Assembly (NCBI GenBank): GCA_030386875.1
Contig: CM059563.1
Coordinates: 13,844,001 to 13,908,000 of the forward strand
Length of the DNA stretch: 64,000 nucleotides
DNA from: Morinoia aosen
Taxonomy: Eukaryota; Arthropoda; Malacostraca; Amphipoda; Talitridae
Direction: 5' to 3'
Every line of letters starts with the position of its first letter. Position 1 is the first letter of the stretch. The notes beneath the pieces were generated by a model. The model ran no database searches, was not told where the DNA came from, and was given only the letters and a program-made list of their open reading frames with translations. Shown here piece after piece: positions 24,196 to 36,060 of the stretch. A program made the position numbers and the translations under genes.

Positions 24196-25584
24196 GTGCT
24201 GTTCGGTGGTACCCTAGAGCGACTCACCGCGGGACCAGCGACGGTTGTTGCCGGAGTCTGATGTGGGTCTGGCGATCAAGTTACAGTCGTGTCTCATCTT
24301 CTCCTCTTTTCCTGTGCACCTCTCTTCATTCGTGTAGGGGATGTGCAGTGCAGTGGTGCTTGAATAGTTTATATATTAATAATTGCTACTAATAATGATG
24401 GTAATTATTCACCATTTCAATCGATAGTAAATAATTGAAATCATCAATCGATGCTTACTTTTTGCGACGTTCTGTATACTTAATTTTGATCATTACCGTG
24501 ACGAATTTTGGCCCGGGCGATGTTGGTTGTGTGCTGAACAAACCGAGGCTTTCTTTTGATTTTTATAACACACGTTAAACGTGCGGAAATGTAGGAGTGT
24601 CATGTAACAAAATGCGCATAATAATTAACTCGTAACCAATTTCGGAGGGAAAAAATAAGGGGCGTATGATAATCAGCTCGTAATAAACATCGAGGGGAAA
24701 CAATTTTGTACTCCCTTTTGTCACACTTGCAAGAACTTTGCAACTTTTTAACTTCCACTAAAATGAAATAAACTGTATAAGCACAGTAAACCATAATATG
24801 ATGTACTGAACTGAAATGAGAGAATTTGGAAAATCTCGTTGAATATTTTATTTCGTTAAAAAACGATAAGTAGTTTTATTTGAGACTGGATGCTATGTTT
24901 GCTCACCACCAACAATGCAAGTGAGATCATCTGGAAATACACGGAGCGGACAACGCTGTGAAGAAATTAAATTCGTTACGCTAAAACCACGTGAAGTTAA
25001 CGTTAAGAAAAGCCCTCAAGACCGAACGGAAACACACAAAAGTATACATGGTACAGAAAAATGACGTCCAAACTTAGTTCTGAGAAAGTTAACGAGGGAA
25101 CTTAACATGTAGTTTCCATCCTCTGTGTTATTGCGTCGTCTGTGTCATTGCTTCGTCTGCGCCACTGTGCCTCGGTGTCGTATGACGCACGGTGTCGTTA
25201 TGAGGGAGCGCAACCACAGTACCAGCGCGCCCGCACTTGTTTCATTTAATGACCCAGCATTGGCAATCATCATGTCGAGATCGACGTCGTCTAAACCTCA
25301 GCGGTGTTTTGCATTCTAATATCCTATTGTCCTGTTGATTGCAAACGATCAGGTCTGCAAGCGTGATGATTTGCTTAAGTATTGCAGACAAATTATCTGA
25401 TTGTTTTGCGTTTTTTTTGTTCGATCGTCGCGTTGATGGCAGTCAATTTTCATCTGCCCGTGACTGTGCTCGTTTATTGCACGTTTTGATTCCATACTCT
25501 GGTCTCTAGGTTGGTATTTTCAGATGGACCGGTAGCACGGTTGATGGTCGATTAGCTGGGTGGGTTGGTTGGTCTTAGCTTGAC

Positions 25585-25629
25585 CTGATAAGTAAGTAAG
25601 TAAGTAGGTATGTGTAGGTAGGTAGGCAG
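25585..25629 (+). repeat. GTAA/GTAG microsatellite
   Basis: AAGTAAGTAAGTAAGTAGG then TAGGTAGGTAGG. Confidence 0.8.
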
Positions 25630-27444
25630 CTAATTAATTACAGGATGATTGTAAAGTATGGATTTTTATTTGGAACTCATGCAGTGAGAGATGTAAAATT
25701 CTTCATCAAATTTAAATTTAAATATTTCGATTCAAAATGCTGTGTCGTACCTCGTAATAAAAAGATTTATTTTTCCTAACTCTTTTAAGTTTTATTCGGA
25801 ACTTCCCCGGACCTGCTCACAAGCTCCGACCACCGCGAGACATGTGTAGCACTTGTGATAGCATGTTGACTTTCTTGAAAAATAGAATAGTTTTGTAGAT
25901 GGAACCAAGAAAAAATCAATCCAACTATGTAATTAGTCAAGGAGCTGTTCACATTGAAGTATCGGGTACGTTTAGCTAATACAGGATGTGGGATCCTGGG
26001 TTTGTAAATACAAGATGTCCTAGAAAAAAAGTTTCTCCAGGAAAACGCGAGTGTAGTGTTAGCTCTAATAATGTCTTCTTGATATTATAAATAGGAATAC
26101 ATGATAACTGTTGTGTATATTCAAGAGAGCTCTGGTGTTGGATTGTACAGTGGATACTATTGTGAGTATAAATGTTTGACTGGAGAGCTGTACATTTCTG
26201 TATTTTTCATATAGACTAATACAGAGAAACATTATACACCATTTAATAAGTAAGAAGAACTAATAATATGCATAATCTTTATGTTATTACCAATCTTCCT
26301 GACTATGCCACCACAACAAGAATACATTGAATTTCACTCTATCTAGTAACTGAAGAACTTACCGCGAAAATTTACTTTAAAGGCTTTACTATTCCAGTGC
26401 GCAAGCAAACATGCATCTAAAGAAATACACGCTTCCTAGAGTTGGAGCATTGTAATATGATATAGAGTTCTGTGACCCGAGCTCATGCCGCGAGAATGTT
26501 TGCAATTGAGCGAGTCTGTAATTTCAGGCACTTACTTGATCACACAGACTTGTATACGTGATACCTCCTCCAATTAAACTTCAGGAATAAATTCAGGGCA
26601 ACGTCTGAAAGCTAATAAAAAAACGCGGGCCACGTGCAATGATCTTAATTTTTTTTCGTGGATTTATTCGTGGTGCCTCTAGAAATGCCAATAAATCGTT
26701 ATAATAGTTAATCGACTTATGGTTCTCTATTTACCTGTACATTGTTTTATTGCTTCTGGAAATGCTTATTAATCATGGTGCTCTTATTAACAGTCAGTCT
26801 AATATGTGATCCTACTGGAATAATACACGAGGGTGCTCCTTTGATTCTATAATAGATAACTTCTACTAGCGTTGCATAGAAATTTTGGAGGCGTACAGAT
26901 CTAGTGCGAAATTTCTAAGCGTATCGATACTTGAGTACCCAAGTAGATGAAATAGCAAATGAATGACGAATGTGTACTTCAAGAGATTTAATGATATGCA
27001 TGCCATTAATTTGGGTGCTAACGTCTCCCCTAGATTCAATAATTATGGCAGAGCAGTTTGAGTTTCCCCATCTCGACTTGGGCTAAGGGAACCCTGATCA
27101 GACTCATACTTTCATTTATTTCGGCATTTTTCCGTTCGCACGCCTATGTGAGACACACCTCTGCCTCTACCAAAATAGCAACTTCATGAACAATCGAACG
27201 TTACTCGATTATGTTACCAATTTTTGTGCGCTGCCCACCTTATTAACGTATGTTTTGTAATAAATTTAGTGCACATCTTGCTATCCTTGTAACGCTGAAT
27301 CTAGTCTTGGAGAGAAGACTGTTGATGGGTTACTTCTACCTAGAAAAATTGTGCATTTTTTTGCACGGATACTACCTTCTAAATGTAATGGAATGCTTGT
27401 TATATGTTGCTCCTGGTGAATTATTCGTAGCGTATATTTTATGT

Positions 27445-28215
27445 TAACATCCTGGTGACTGAGTTGGTATGGACGCTGGTGTGCCTTGTGACTTCCTGCA
27501 TGGTCACTGAGTTGGTATGGACGCTGGTGTGCCTTGTAACATCCTGGTGACTGAGTTGGTATGGACGCTGGTGTGCCTTGTGACTTCCTGCATGGTCACT
27601 GAGTTGGTATGGACGCTGGTGTGCCTTGTGACTTCCTGCATGGTCACTGAGTTGGTATGGACGCTGGTGTGCCTTGTAACATCCTGGTGACTGAGTTGGT
27701 ATGGACGCTGGTGTGCCTTGTGACTTCCTGCATGGTCACTGAGTTGGTATGGACGCTGGTGTGCCTTGTGACTTCCTGCATGGTCTCTGAGTTGGTATGG
27801 ACGCTGGTGTGCCTTGTAACATCCTGGTGACTGAGTTGGTATGGACGCTGGTGTGCCTTGTGACTTCCTGCATGGTCACTGAGTTGGTATGGACGCTGGT
27901 GTGCCTTGTAACATCCTGGTGACTGAGTTGGTATGGACGCTGGTGTGCCTTGTAACTTCCTGCATGGTCACTGAGTTGGTATGGACGCTGGTGTGCCTTG
28001 TAACATCCTGGTGACTGAGTTGGTATGGACGCTTGTGTGCCTTGTGACTTCCTGCATGGTCACTGAGTTGGTATGGACGCTGGTGTGCCTTGTAACATCC
28101 TGGTGACTGAGTTGGTATGAACGCTTGTGTGCCTTGTAACTTCCTCGTGACTGAGTTGGTATGGACGCTTTTGTGTCTTGTAGCCTCCTGGTGCCTGAGT
28201 TGGTATGGCCACTAG
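27445..28215 (+). repeat. 44/48-bp minisatellite
   Basis: About 17 units sharing GAGTTGGTATGGACGCTGGT and GTGCCTTGT. One type ends AACATCCTGGTGACT (44 bp), the other GACTTCCTGCATGGTCACT (48 bp). The two types are interleaved in a recurring order, and the last units are degenerate. Confidence 0.9.
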
Positions 28216-28424
28216 TATGACACAACAAGCGACTACTGTAAATGCAGGGCTCTATCCCCTCTCATCGGCTTCACGATTGAACTGCGACAGCCAAGTAGTG
28301 AAAGCGAGCCTTCACCAAGTTTTGAAGTAATGATGTTAACATCTCGAGAAAATTGAAAATCTTTTCCCCCTTATGTAATACTCAGAATGAATCTTCCACT
28401 TTCTAGTGCCCGGGTATGACTTGT

Positions 28425-28622
28425 GATTTTGCGTACCGTTGATATTTCGCTATTTGTCGCGTAACATTTTTGCCGCATGTCGCATAACATTTTTGCCGTG
28501 TGTCGTATAATTGTTTTGTTGGCGAGTCGTATACTTTTTTGTTACGTGTGGTACAAATTTTGTGCTATGTGTTGTATAACTTTTTTGCTACGTGTCGTTT
28601 AATTATTTTGTCAAGAGTCGTA
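28425..28622 (+). repeat. degenerate ~30-bp array
   Basis: About six diverged units around GTGTCGTATAAC and TTTTTTGCTAC. It ends exactly at the TIR of the 578-bp element. Confidence 0.6.
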
Positions 28623-29199
28623 TACAGGGTGGTTGTTGAAAATGTATTCCTTTTAAAATTGATTTAACCTTTTTCACACACAGGATAGAGAAATAAAACT
28701 CTAATTATTGGAAAGCAGAGTCAGTTTTGATTTTTAGTTTACTTTGCTGGAAATACGATTGGATTAGAGTACTCAGTCTTTCAACATTTTCCGCTGTCCA
28801 TTCAAAGACCTTTTTTCCCTATCTTTCTTTATTAATGTTTCTCACAATAAACTGGGATCGCCACTTTTGGAAGTTCCTCTGAATCGTTATATATCATGTT
28901 AGGTTTGAATCGGTATCCCAAGAAGAATTTCTTTTGAGTCCCAACGATGGATCCAATTTTCGTCATTTCTTCGATGATGAACTTGCGTTGTTAAAGAGTC
29001 AGTTGTGGCATGTTTGCTGATTACAACAATCATCTCTCCTACACCCTTGATGTTTATGCTTACTTGGAGGTTGTACCAAATACGTAAGAAAACATTAAAT
29101 TTGCTCTCTCAGATGTTCTATGTTATTGTCTCCAATTTCACACATTTAAAAGGCTATTGAAATTTTAAAAAGTGTGCATTTTCAGAACCACCCTATATA
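28621..29199. mobile_element. non-autonomous Tc1/mariner-type element (about 578 bp)
   Basis: The left end TATACAGGGTGGTT...GAAAATG and the right end, read on the minus strand, TATATAGGGTGGTT...GAAAATG form imperfect terminal inverted repeats of about 23 bp with TA borders. No transposase frame is visible. Terminal ACAGGGTG motifs next to TA are typical of Tc1/mariner-like elements. Confidence 0.6.
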
Positions 29200-29374
29200 T
29201 ACCGTAGGTCCTTTAAAAACCTGAACCGAGTATTTATTTTCCCGTATCAGAAATACCCGTAATTATTTCCCGTACCAATTTTGCTTCAAACTAAATGCTT
29301 TTTGTATTCTTATGACGGTATTACTGATACGGGAAAATAAATACTCAGTCCTGTTTTTTTGGGGACATACTGTA
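29200..29374. mobile_element. TA-flanked foldback MITE, 171 bp, next to exon 2
   Basis: TA borders at 29200-29201 and 29373-29374 enclose a near-complete inverted repeat. The inner arms are perfect over 23 bp (GAGTATTTATTTTCCC through GTATCAG and its reverse complement), and the outer arms (CCGTAGGTCC... and ...GGGACATACTG) are imperfect. The TA duplication and ends fit a Tc1/mariner MITE. It abuts the preceding element and ends about 105 bp before the exon 2 acceptor boundary. Confidence 0.75.
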
Positions 29375-29478
29375 CATGTGCATATGTATTTTTTACAACA
29401 TGTTGCACAAATTTGTAACCTGTATAAATTTGGTGCATGTGTGACAAATTGGTAACCCGCGCGTGTGCCGGTGTGCAG

Positions 29479-29585
29479 AGGGAAGCTGCTGCTGGGCTAC
29501 AGCGACCTGGAGCTGGCCAACAAGGGCGGCTACGACCTCGTGCACTACGACGACCTCGCCTACGTCGCCTGCGCACACCAGGAGC
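29479..29585 (+). CDS. ss: ss exon 2 of window: PAS-B core
   Basis: This exon completes codon 64 (AG|A, Arg) and encodes GKLLLGYSDLELANKGGYDL through AYVACAHQE (residues 65-99), then one base of a split Leu codon (C|TG). It is the central PAS-B helix/loop region: the G-x-x-L-GY motif and the GYDLVHYDDL segment align with the AhR family. The acceptor is GTGTGCAG and the donor is GAGC|GTGAGT at 29586. A 171-bp TA-flanked inverted-repeat element ends only about 105 bp upstream. Frame continuity with exons 1 and 3 is exact. Confidence 0.95.
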
Positions 29586-29674
29586 GTGAGTGTCCCGCTT
29601 CTTGTCCGGTGTGTCTTGTGCGGGGCATGCGAGCGGTGCGCTGTTGTGATGAGTAGCTTACGCTATTGGGGCTC

Positions 29675-29950
29675 ACTATTATTGGGTTTCACTACTATTG
29701 GGTTTCATTATTATAATGATTGGGTTTCATTATTATAATGATTGGGTTTCATTGTTGTTGGGTTTCATTACTATTGGCTTTCATTGTTATTGGGTTTCAC
29801 TATTATGGGTTTTACTATTATTGGGTTTCACTATTAGGTTTCACAATGCAAGGGTTCCACTATTATCATGATTGGCTTTCACTTTTGGGTTTCATTATTA
29901 TTGGGCTTCACTATTATTGGGTCTCACTATGCAAGGGTTTCACTATTATG
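29675..29950 (+). repeat. TTATTGGGTTTCACTA array
   Basis: About 16 units of 15-18 bp, beginning about 90 bp after the exon 2 donor. Confidence 0.85.
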
Positions 29951-32900
29951 ACGATGATAAAATTCCGGTATTTTTTTGGTTTTACTGATCATGTTATTGC
30001 TGTATTTTGCTGTTTTCATTTATAACGTAAAAGTGTTATTTTACTGTTTAAATTAATAATGCAATGTTGGTAGTTTATGGTTTTTCTAACACCGGCATTT
30101 TACTGGTTTTACTGGTAGTGAAGTAAAGACTTTACGACGACAATTCTGAGAGTGAAATATGTGCGTTATTATACGTATACTGACCTTGAAATAGCAATAT
30201 TACAACGATCGTGCAGATTGTGAAATGTATATTTTATCGGTTGTACTAATAATAAAATACTTCGTATACGCTAATTTTTGTAGTCAATAATTACTTCTTT
30301 CAACTTTAAACTTTACCTTGGAAACGTATCTTTTTACCGTCTATCTTTTAAAAATGATGAATTTATTTAGTAATTTAGCGCATTAATACCTTTATTTTGA
30401 TTTTAGCATTTTTCTTGTTAAACTGCACATTTATCCTGATATTTATCATTGTAACAAAACGGCGACTCCTTCAGATATTTTTCTATGAACATGCATTTTT
30501 CAAAATATTTGTCTCTTTTTTAAAACAAGTTACGTTGACGTTCATTTATTAAATAGCACGTTTATTTGCATTTCTATTTATCTAATGCATTACTTTTATA
30601 CATTTATCTTTCCAGTGACCTATTTCTTTCAATGTCCATCCTCAGCATAGAAATACTTGTATGTGAACACCTCTCCCACACACACTGGGCGTATGATAAA
30701 AAGCATGCACGTACGTGTGTACATGTATGCCTGCATATTAGGTCACGTACATATATAACACATACACAGATATATTTGCACGCGTACAAGAAGGTAAGTA
30801 TAAACTGTAATTCCCCTAAGCGCAAGAGTTACACATTCACAGATATATTTGCGCACGTACAACAGGGTAAATATAAATTGTAATTGGCCTATACACGAGT
30901 GCTAGTTCATGTAAACACACCCGAGCGCCACAGGCCGGTCTAGCATGCATACTTCAGCAAATTAGCGCCCACTCCAGCCTCCGCACACAGCATTACAGTT
31001 TTTCTTCAGTACGCACTAACTGTACATCTGAAGCAGAAGTTCCCTGTTTTTACGCCTGATGAGTATCTAATACTTTAACGCTTGGCGGCTGTTTTTAACT
31101 GCCGCAAGAGTTGTCGCTAATGCGGTCGATCCGCAAGTTTTTCGTCCGCTTCTGCGAACCTCAACTTGTACTAACATAAATTACTCATTGTTCAACTTTA
31201 TTCCATTTATGAATAGGAGCGGGGTTAACAAGGAATTATATTTTTGAGGAGTGTAGTTGAATGTTCGCATGCAAGACGATGTTGCTTAATTTGAGGATAA
31301 ACTGTAGTTTTTTAATGCGCAGAAATTTGTGCCATAATTCTGTTAGTGAGGCCTTTAGTAATATTTATAAATGGGTTAATGGAAATTAGTTCCTACGTGT
31401 CCTAAGAAAGTTAGTTCATCGAAACAACGAACTCCCGCGCGCACACGTTTGTTTAATGAAATTATTCTTGTGTGTTTATTCAACTTTCTGGAATATTTTC
31501 AAGATCATTCTAAAATAATGTGTTGGTATTATGCGGAAGATATTACTCTGCATTTGGTAGTTCAAAGATAGTCACTTTGGTCATTACGAAAGCGTTTGCA
31601 ATGAGGTAAAAATTGCGAGAGATAGAATAAAAAAAACGTTTTTCTAATCCATCGATCATGCGCTTGGCACTCGCCTTGCAATCCGTCGTGTACTTCATAA
31701 CTAATCCAACAAGTTTGGTGTGCGCCCCAGGGCTGCTCGTATAATAAGCTTCTACCTACATAATTGGCAGGAACAATCTCTAACTACACACATTACACGC
31801 GGCACCGTTTTATTATGCATACATCGACCGCACGCTGCGCTAGTCCAAGGAATAAAAGCAGTAGCAATTTGGTAAACTTTTCTGAAATTGATCTTTTCTC
31901 CTCAAATTTTCAGAACTTTTTTTTCAAGTTGTTTTTAGTTTTTCTTATAAATTGCTTTTGCATTTATCATGAAAGTAATCACCTTTGTATATTATGGCTT
32001 TTAAAACTCATTTGGGTCTCGATTAATGAGCGAATAAAACTTTTAGTCTACGGAACGACTTTGCCGCGTTTAACATACTCTCATTTTATACTTCGTACAG
32101 TCGCATCAGGGCTCGTGTTATTTTATATCTCATTAAAAAAGTTTGTGTACGCAAGTTTTAGTGTGAGATGCCCTCACAGTGCTGCCAAAATTAGTCTTTG
32201 GGCTTTCCATTTTTGGCAAAAACTTTATCATTTCTGTTGTCATTTTTGCTACTCGCGAAGACTGAAAGTCCAACATTCATTCAAGTCGTTTCGTTATCAA
32301 CATTGTCGAAGAATTTTAATTTTTTTACAATAATGCCATTAGTTTCGCGCAACAAAATATACGTAAAATTATTTTGAATAGTAACTTGCATTCCTCAAGA
32401 AATATTTTTCTCTCCGATACTTCACAGAGTATGTAGACAAGATTGAGAAAAAATTAAGCAAAGGATGGAAACTTGAAAAAAGGCTACAAACTACATTCTA
32501 TCAATACCGGGATATATAAAGTTGTTCTTAAATCAACAGGAAACTACCATGAGCAATATTTGAACCTAATTAACGCTAGAGGAGCAAAAATTCATCAACA
32601 TATTGTTGGATTGTTGAATGAGTTAATTCCACCACTACAGTGACATGACATCGACTCCTGAAGACGATATGTCACACTTTGTGCTACTGCACTCCAATTT
32701 TCCCTTTATCACTATATTTTCTCAATGGTATTTTAGATCTTTTTCGATTTTACTGTTCCCGCTCAATGTTCCCAGAGATGTTCAAAGGGGAGTTCAGGCC
32801 CGGACTTTAGTTAGGCTATTACTTCGACGGCACCTTCTTGTTCGCGCACGCTCTTTCGTAAGTAGAGTGCCTTGGTTCGTTACCCTGTTGGAAAACGTAA

Positions 32901-35429
32901 CTCTTGGTCAATCTAGGTCAGCCAAATGGATTTCCCATTTAATTTAGAATTTCTTTTTTAATTTTATGGATACATGATTTCGTTGAGGATGTTTTTCCTA
33001 TTCTCTGCATTCACATTGCTTTTGATACAGTGAAGAGAACCGACGCTTAAAATGCTGAAGCAACTTTACGTTATGATAGAACTGCAGCCGCATTTGATAG
33101 TGAGATCGTATTGTACTTCATCTACTTTCCATTGTGCATATTTGGTTTAATATAAGCTGCATCATCGTTACCAATCAAAGAGCATAAGCTTACTCTGATT
33201 GCTCTACATCAGTTTTCCTTTGTTGGATTGTGGTAAAGTTTCGTGGAGAGCACTTGCCCACGGAGATCGCAATTTGAGCGTTTTGGAGTTTTTGGGCCTC
33301 GCCATTAATGAAAGACATTTTTCAAGTATTTGTTACATGTTTTTTCTTTGAGAATTAATGTGTGAAAGCTTTCGAAAACATATGATAGAGTCAGGGAATC
33401 AATGAATAGTACGCATCCTGCGAAATTTTCAAAGTATAATTGAAGCACACTTTTATCGCTTGGCAAAATCCTAAACAAACTTTAAGGTCCACTTTACAAA
33501 GTATACCAAACTTCCAGAAAAAAGTAAGGAGGCTTTTATTCAAAACCACTTGCGTGTATCTTTTTGTACTCTATTATGTATAAAATTAGCAGAGCTTCAG
33601 TTCAAACTCTAGTAATGATCTACAATAGTTTGTAATTTTTTGCTGAAATGGCCTTCTCTTTGCTGACAAGCTTTTTTCAATATTAAGACATGCACTTGGC
33701 AAAACTTGTGTGCATAGTTCAGTTTTTATAAGTTCTCCAGGCTTCGCGGCTACTTCCTTGTAATATTAAGCTCCTTGAACCAGTGCTCAAGTTAACAGAA
33801 ATACAAGTTTCAAACTTGCGTGTGCACTGAAAAAATTTCGTACACGTATGTATTAGCGCGTGCGTTGCGCATGCTACGGCGGGGAGCCTGCTCTTACATG
33901 CAAATGTGTCCCTTGGCTTGGGCTTTTGGACATGAAAATACCGAAAAATTTGTCGCTTCTTCAATCCTTCAGAAGAATATACTATTCAGCAGACTACTTA
34001 TGCTCTTAAATTTTGAGGACCGCCGATTAAAGTCGGCAATCTTGTGCAAAAATTTAACTAAGTGACGAGCGCCACCGCACTTTCAGTCAAATTGTTCGTT
34101 TTAAAGAATAAAATGATTACTTTCTAGAAGCTCCGAGCAGGACAGTGTTCATCAAAGTTCTATTTGCCTTATTGCTTGCTATCGAGTACGCGAGCTCGAT
34201 CCAGCCAGACCGACGTTGAAGTGTGCGACGCATTAATTGAGTCTCTTATAAAAAGCGGATAAACACCGCGTTGGAATCTTAATGTTAATACGGACGTCAA
34301 TATTAATTTCAACGGCGGATTCCAGCACGACTGGAAGCGCTAGTCGTCCTGTTCAGCAGAGGCGAGAGCTGACGCGTCTTTGAATATCTTAAATGAAGAA
34401 TCGTTTCCGTAAGACCGCCGTCCATGTCTATTCGTTATTCTCTTTCTGGACTGACGAATCGGGAATGCTATAATTCTTTTCAGAACGATGAGCTCTTTCT
34501 GCATTGAGTAGTTCATGAATTTGAGCACACCGTTTGACTGTGAGTTACATGACCGATGGTCACTCTGTCTTGAAGTATTAAATGCTGCTTCACTTAACTC
34601 CTGCCCAAACCCCGGCGGGCGTAGATTTTAGATCATGATCATTAAGCTGTCTTACATCAATTCCAATGGCAAAGAACTTGAATTTCATCCATCCAGTCTC
34701 AGTCCATTCGTTTGGTTTTATTTTGATACCTATACCATTCTCGATCGTGTATATGTTTTAAAAGCTTTTCGTAACTAGCGCATTTGCGAGCCAGACTTAC
34801 GTTTTTGTTGCTTATAAGCTCAATAACTGCGCTGTTTTCACCAGCCATGTCAGTGAGCGACACTAATACTCTGACTTAATGAGCTGTGTATTCATTCCAA
34901 TAGCAGTTTCCAATGGCGGTTTTGTCGTAAAATAATACAAATTGTAACTCTAAACGCATTTTAACATTTGATGAGCAGGCAGTGCTTCCTCTGTTAGCAT
35001 AACTACTTTATGCACAAATATTCGGGGCTCATTCGCCTTATTATTCAGCGTCCTATTAGTGATCATGAGTCAATACGAAGCGAGCAAAGGTCTTGAATGT
35101 AGTACGTTTTTTTCTGGCTCCCCTGTGAACAAGTCACGCTGGCCACACCGAAGCCCCGTGTGCTCGCTGAATAAACGAAAACTCATCAGCAGCGGCCCGG
35201 CTAACTGAGCTCATGGCAGCCTTCAATAAACGTTCATATAGCACGAAGTTCCATCGCTTTCGAATTTATGAACGAGCTCCAAATGAGTGCATTTGATATT
35301 TAAACTGAGTTGGGTCGAGCGGCGGCGTCCTCTATCGACCAGTCAAACAAGTATAGGCAACGCTGCAGTTAGCGGCAATTGGCGCGGCCGGCTTGCGACG
35401 GCTTGATTAGGGCGCCGTGGGGTCACCGC

Positions 35430-35745
35430 GCTAGGGGGGGTTCCGTGTGGGGGTCCGTGTGGGGGTCCGTGTGGGGTCCGTGTGAGGGTCCGTGTGGAGG
35501 TCTGCGTGGATGGTGGATGTCCATGTAAGGGTCCGTGTGGGGGTCCGTGTAAAGGTCCGTGCGGATGGTGGATGTCCATGTAAGGGTCCGTGTGGGGGTC
35601 CGTGTGGGGTCCGTGTGGGGGCCCGTGTTGGGGTTCGTGTGGGGGACCGTGTGGGAGTTGTGTGTCCGTGTGGAGATCCGTGTGGGAATCCGTATAGGGG
35701 TCCGTGTGGAGGGTGGAGGTCCATGTGGAGGTCCGGGTGGAGACA
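35430..35745 (+). repeat. G-rich GGGGGTCCGTGT array
   Basis: About 20 units of 12-14 bp. G-runs of 4-7 separated by 7-8 bases at 35434-35477 fit a potential G-quadruplex. Open frames on both strands are artefacts. Confidence 0.85.
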
Positions 35746-35884
35746 TCCTCCGGATTCACCAGTGACTGCTGCATGAACTCGAGACGCAGGAGGCATTTGG
35801 TCTTCGTTTGTGCACTGAGGCAGCTTCATCTCGTGGCGAGGTGTATTCGAGGCGTTACGGTGTGTTTTGGGCGTCGGGCGCTTT

Positions 35885-36060
35885 ATAGGGGCCGGAATGT
35901 GTTATGGTGTATCACGGGTCTCGGGTGCGTTGAAGTGTTTGAAGAATGTCAGTGTATTCTGGTGTATCAAGGATGTCGGGGTTTGTTCAGGTGTATCAAG
36001 GGTGTCGGGATGTGTGAAGGTGTACGAAGGGTGCCAAGGTGTGTTGAGACGTCGGGATGA
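35885..36060 (+). repeat. ~31-bp degenerate array
   Basis: About five units around GGTGTATCAAGGGTGTCGGG. Confidence 0.65.

Larger units (their letters stand above)
8188..29478 (+). other. ss intron 1 of window (about 21.3 kb)
   Basis: This intron runs from GTGAGT at 8188 to the acceptor GTGTGCAG at 29471-29478. It is AT-rich and contains an intact LTR element (8561-13836), the 21-bp satellite, the 44/48-bp minisatellite, two piggyBac-like MITE copies, one copy of the unnamed 300-bp family, and two TA-flanked elements near its 3' end. The stretches 14700-16300, 18300-18700, 20880-21280, 21830-23400 and 24400-27440 show no gene, RNA or array that I could recognise. Confidence 0.9.

Noticed and set aside
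25640..26040. TACAGGATG-type ends that might mark another TA-flanked transposon
   Set aside because: I could not pair the ends into a convincing inverted repeat.
27445..28215. Possible CRISPR-like repeat array
   Set aside because: Units are contiguous, without unique spacers; an ordinary minisatellite in a eukaryotic intron. The same applies to the other arrays.
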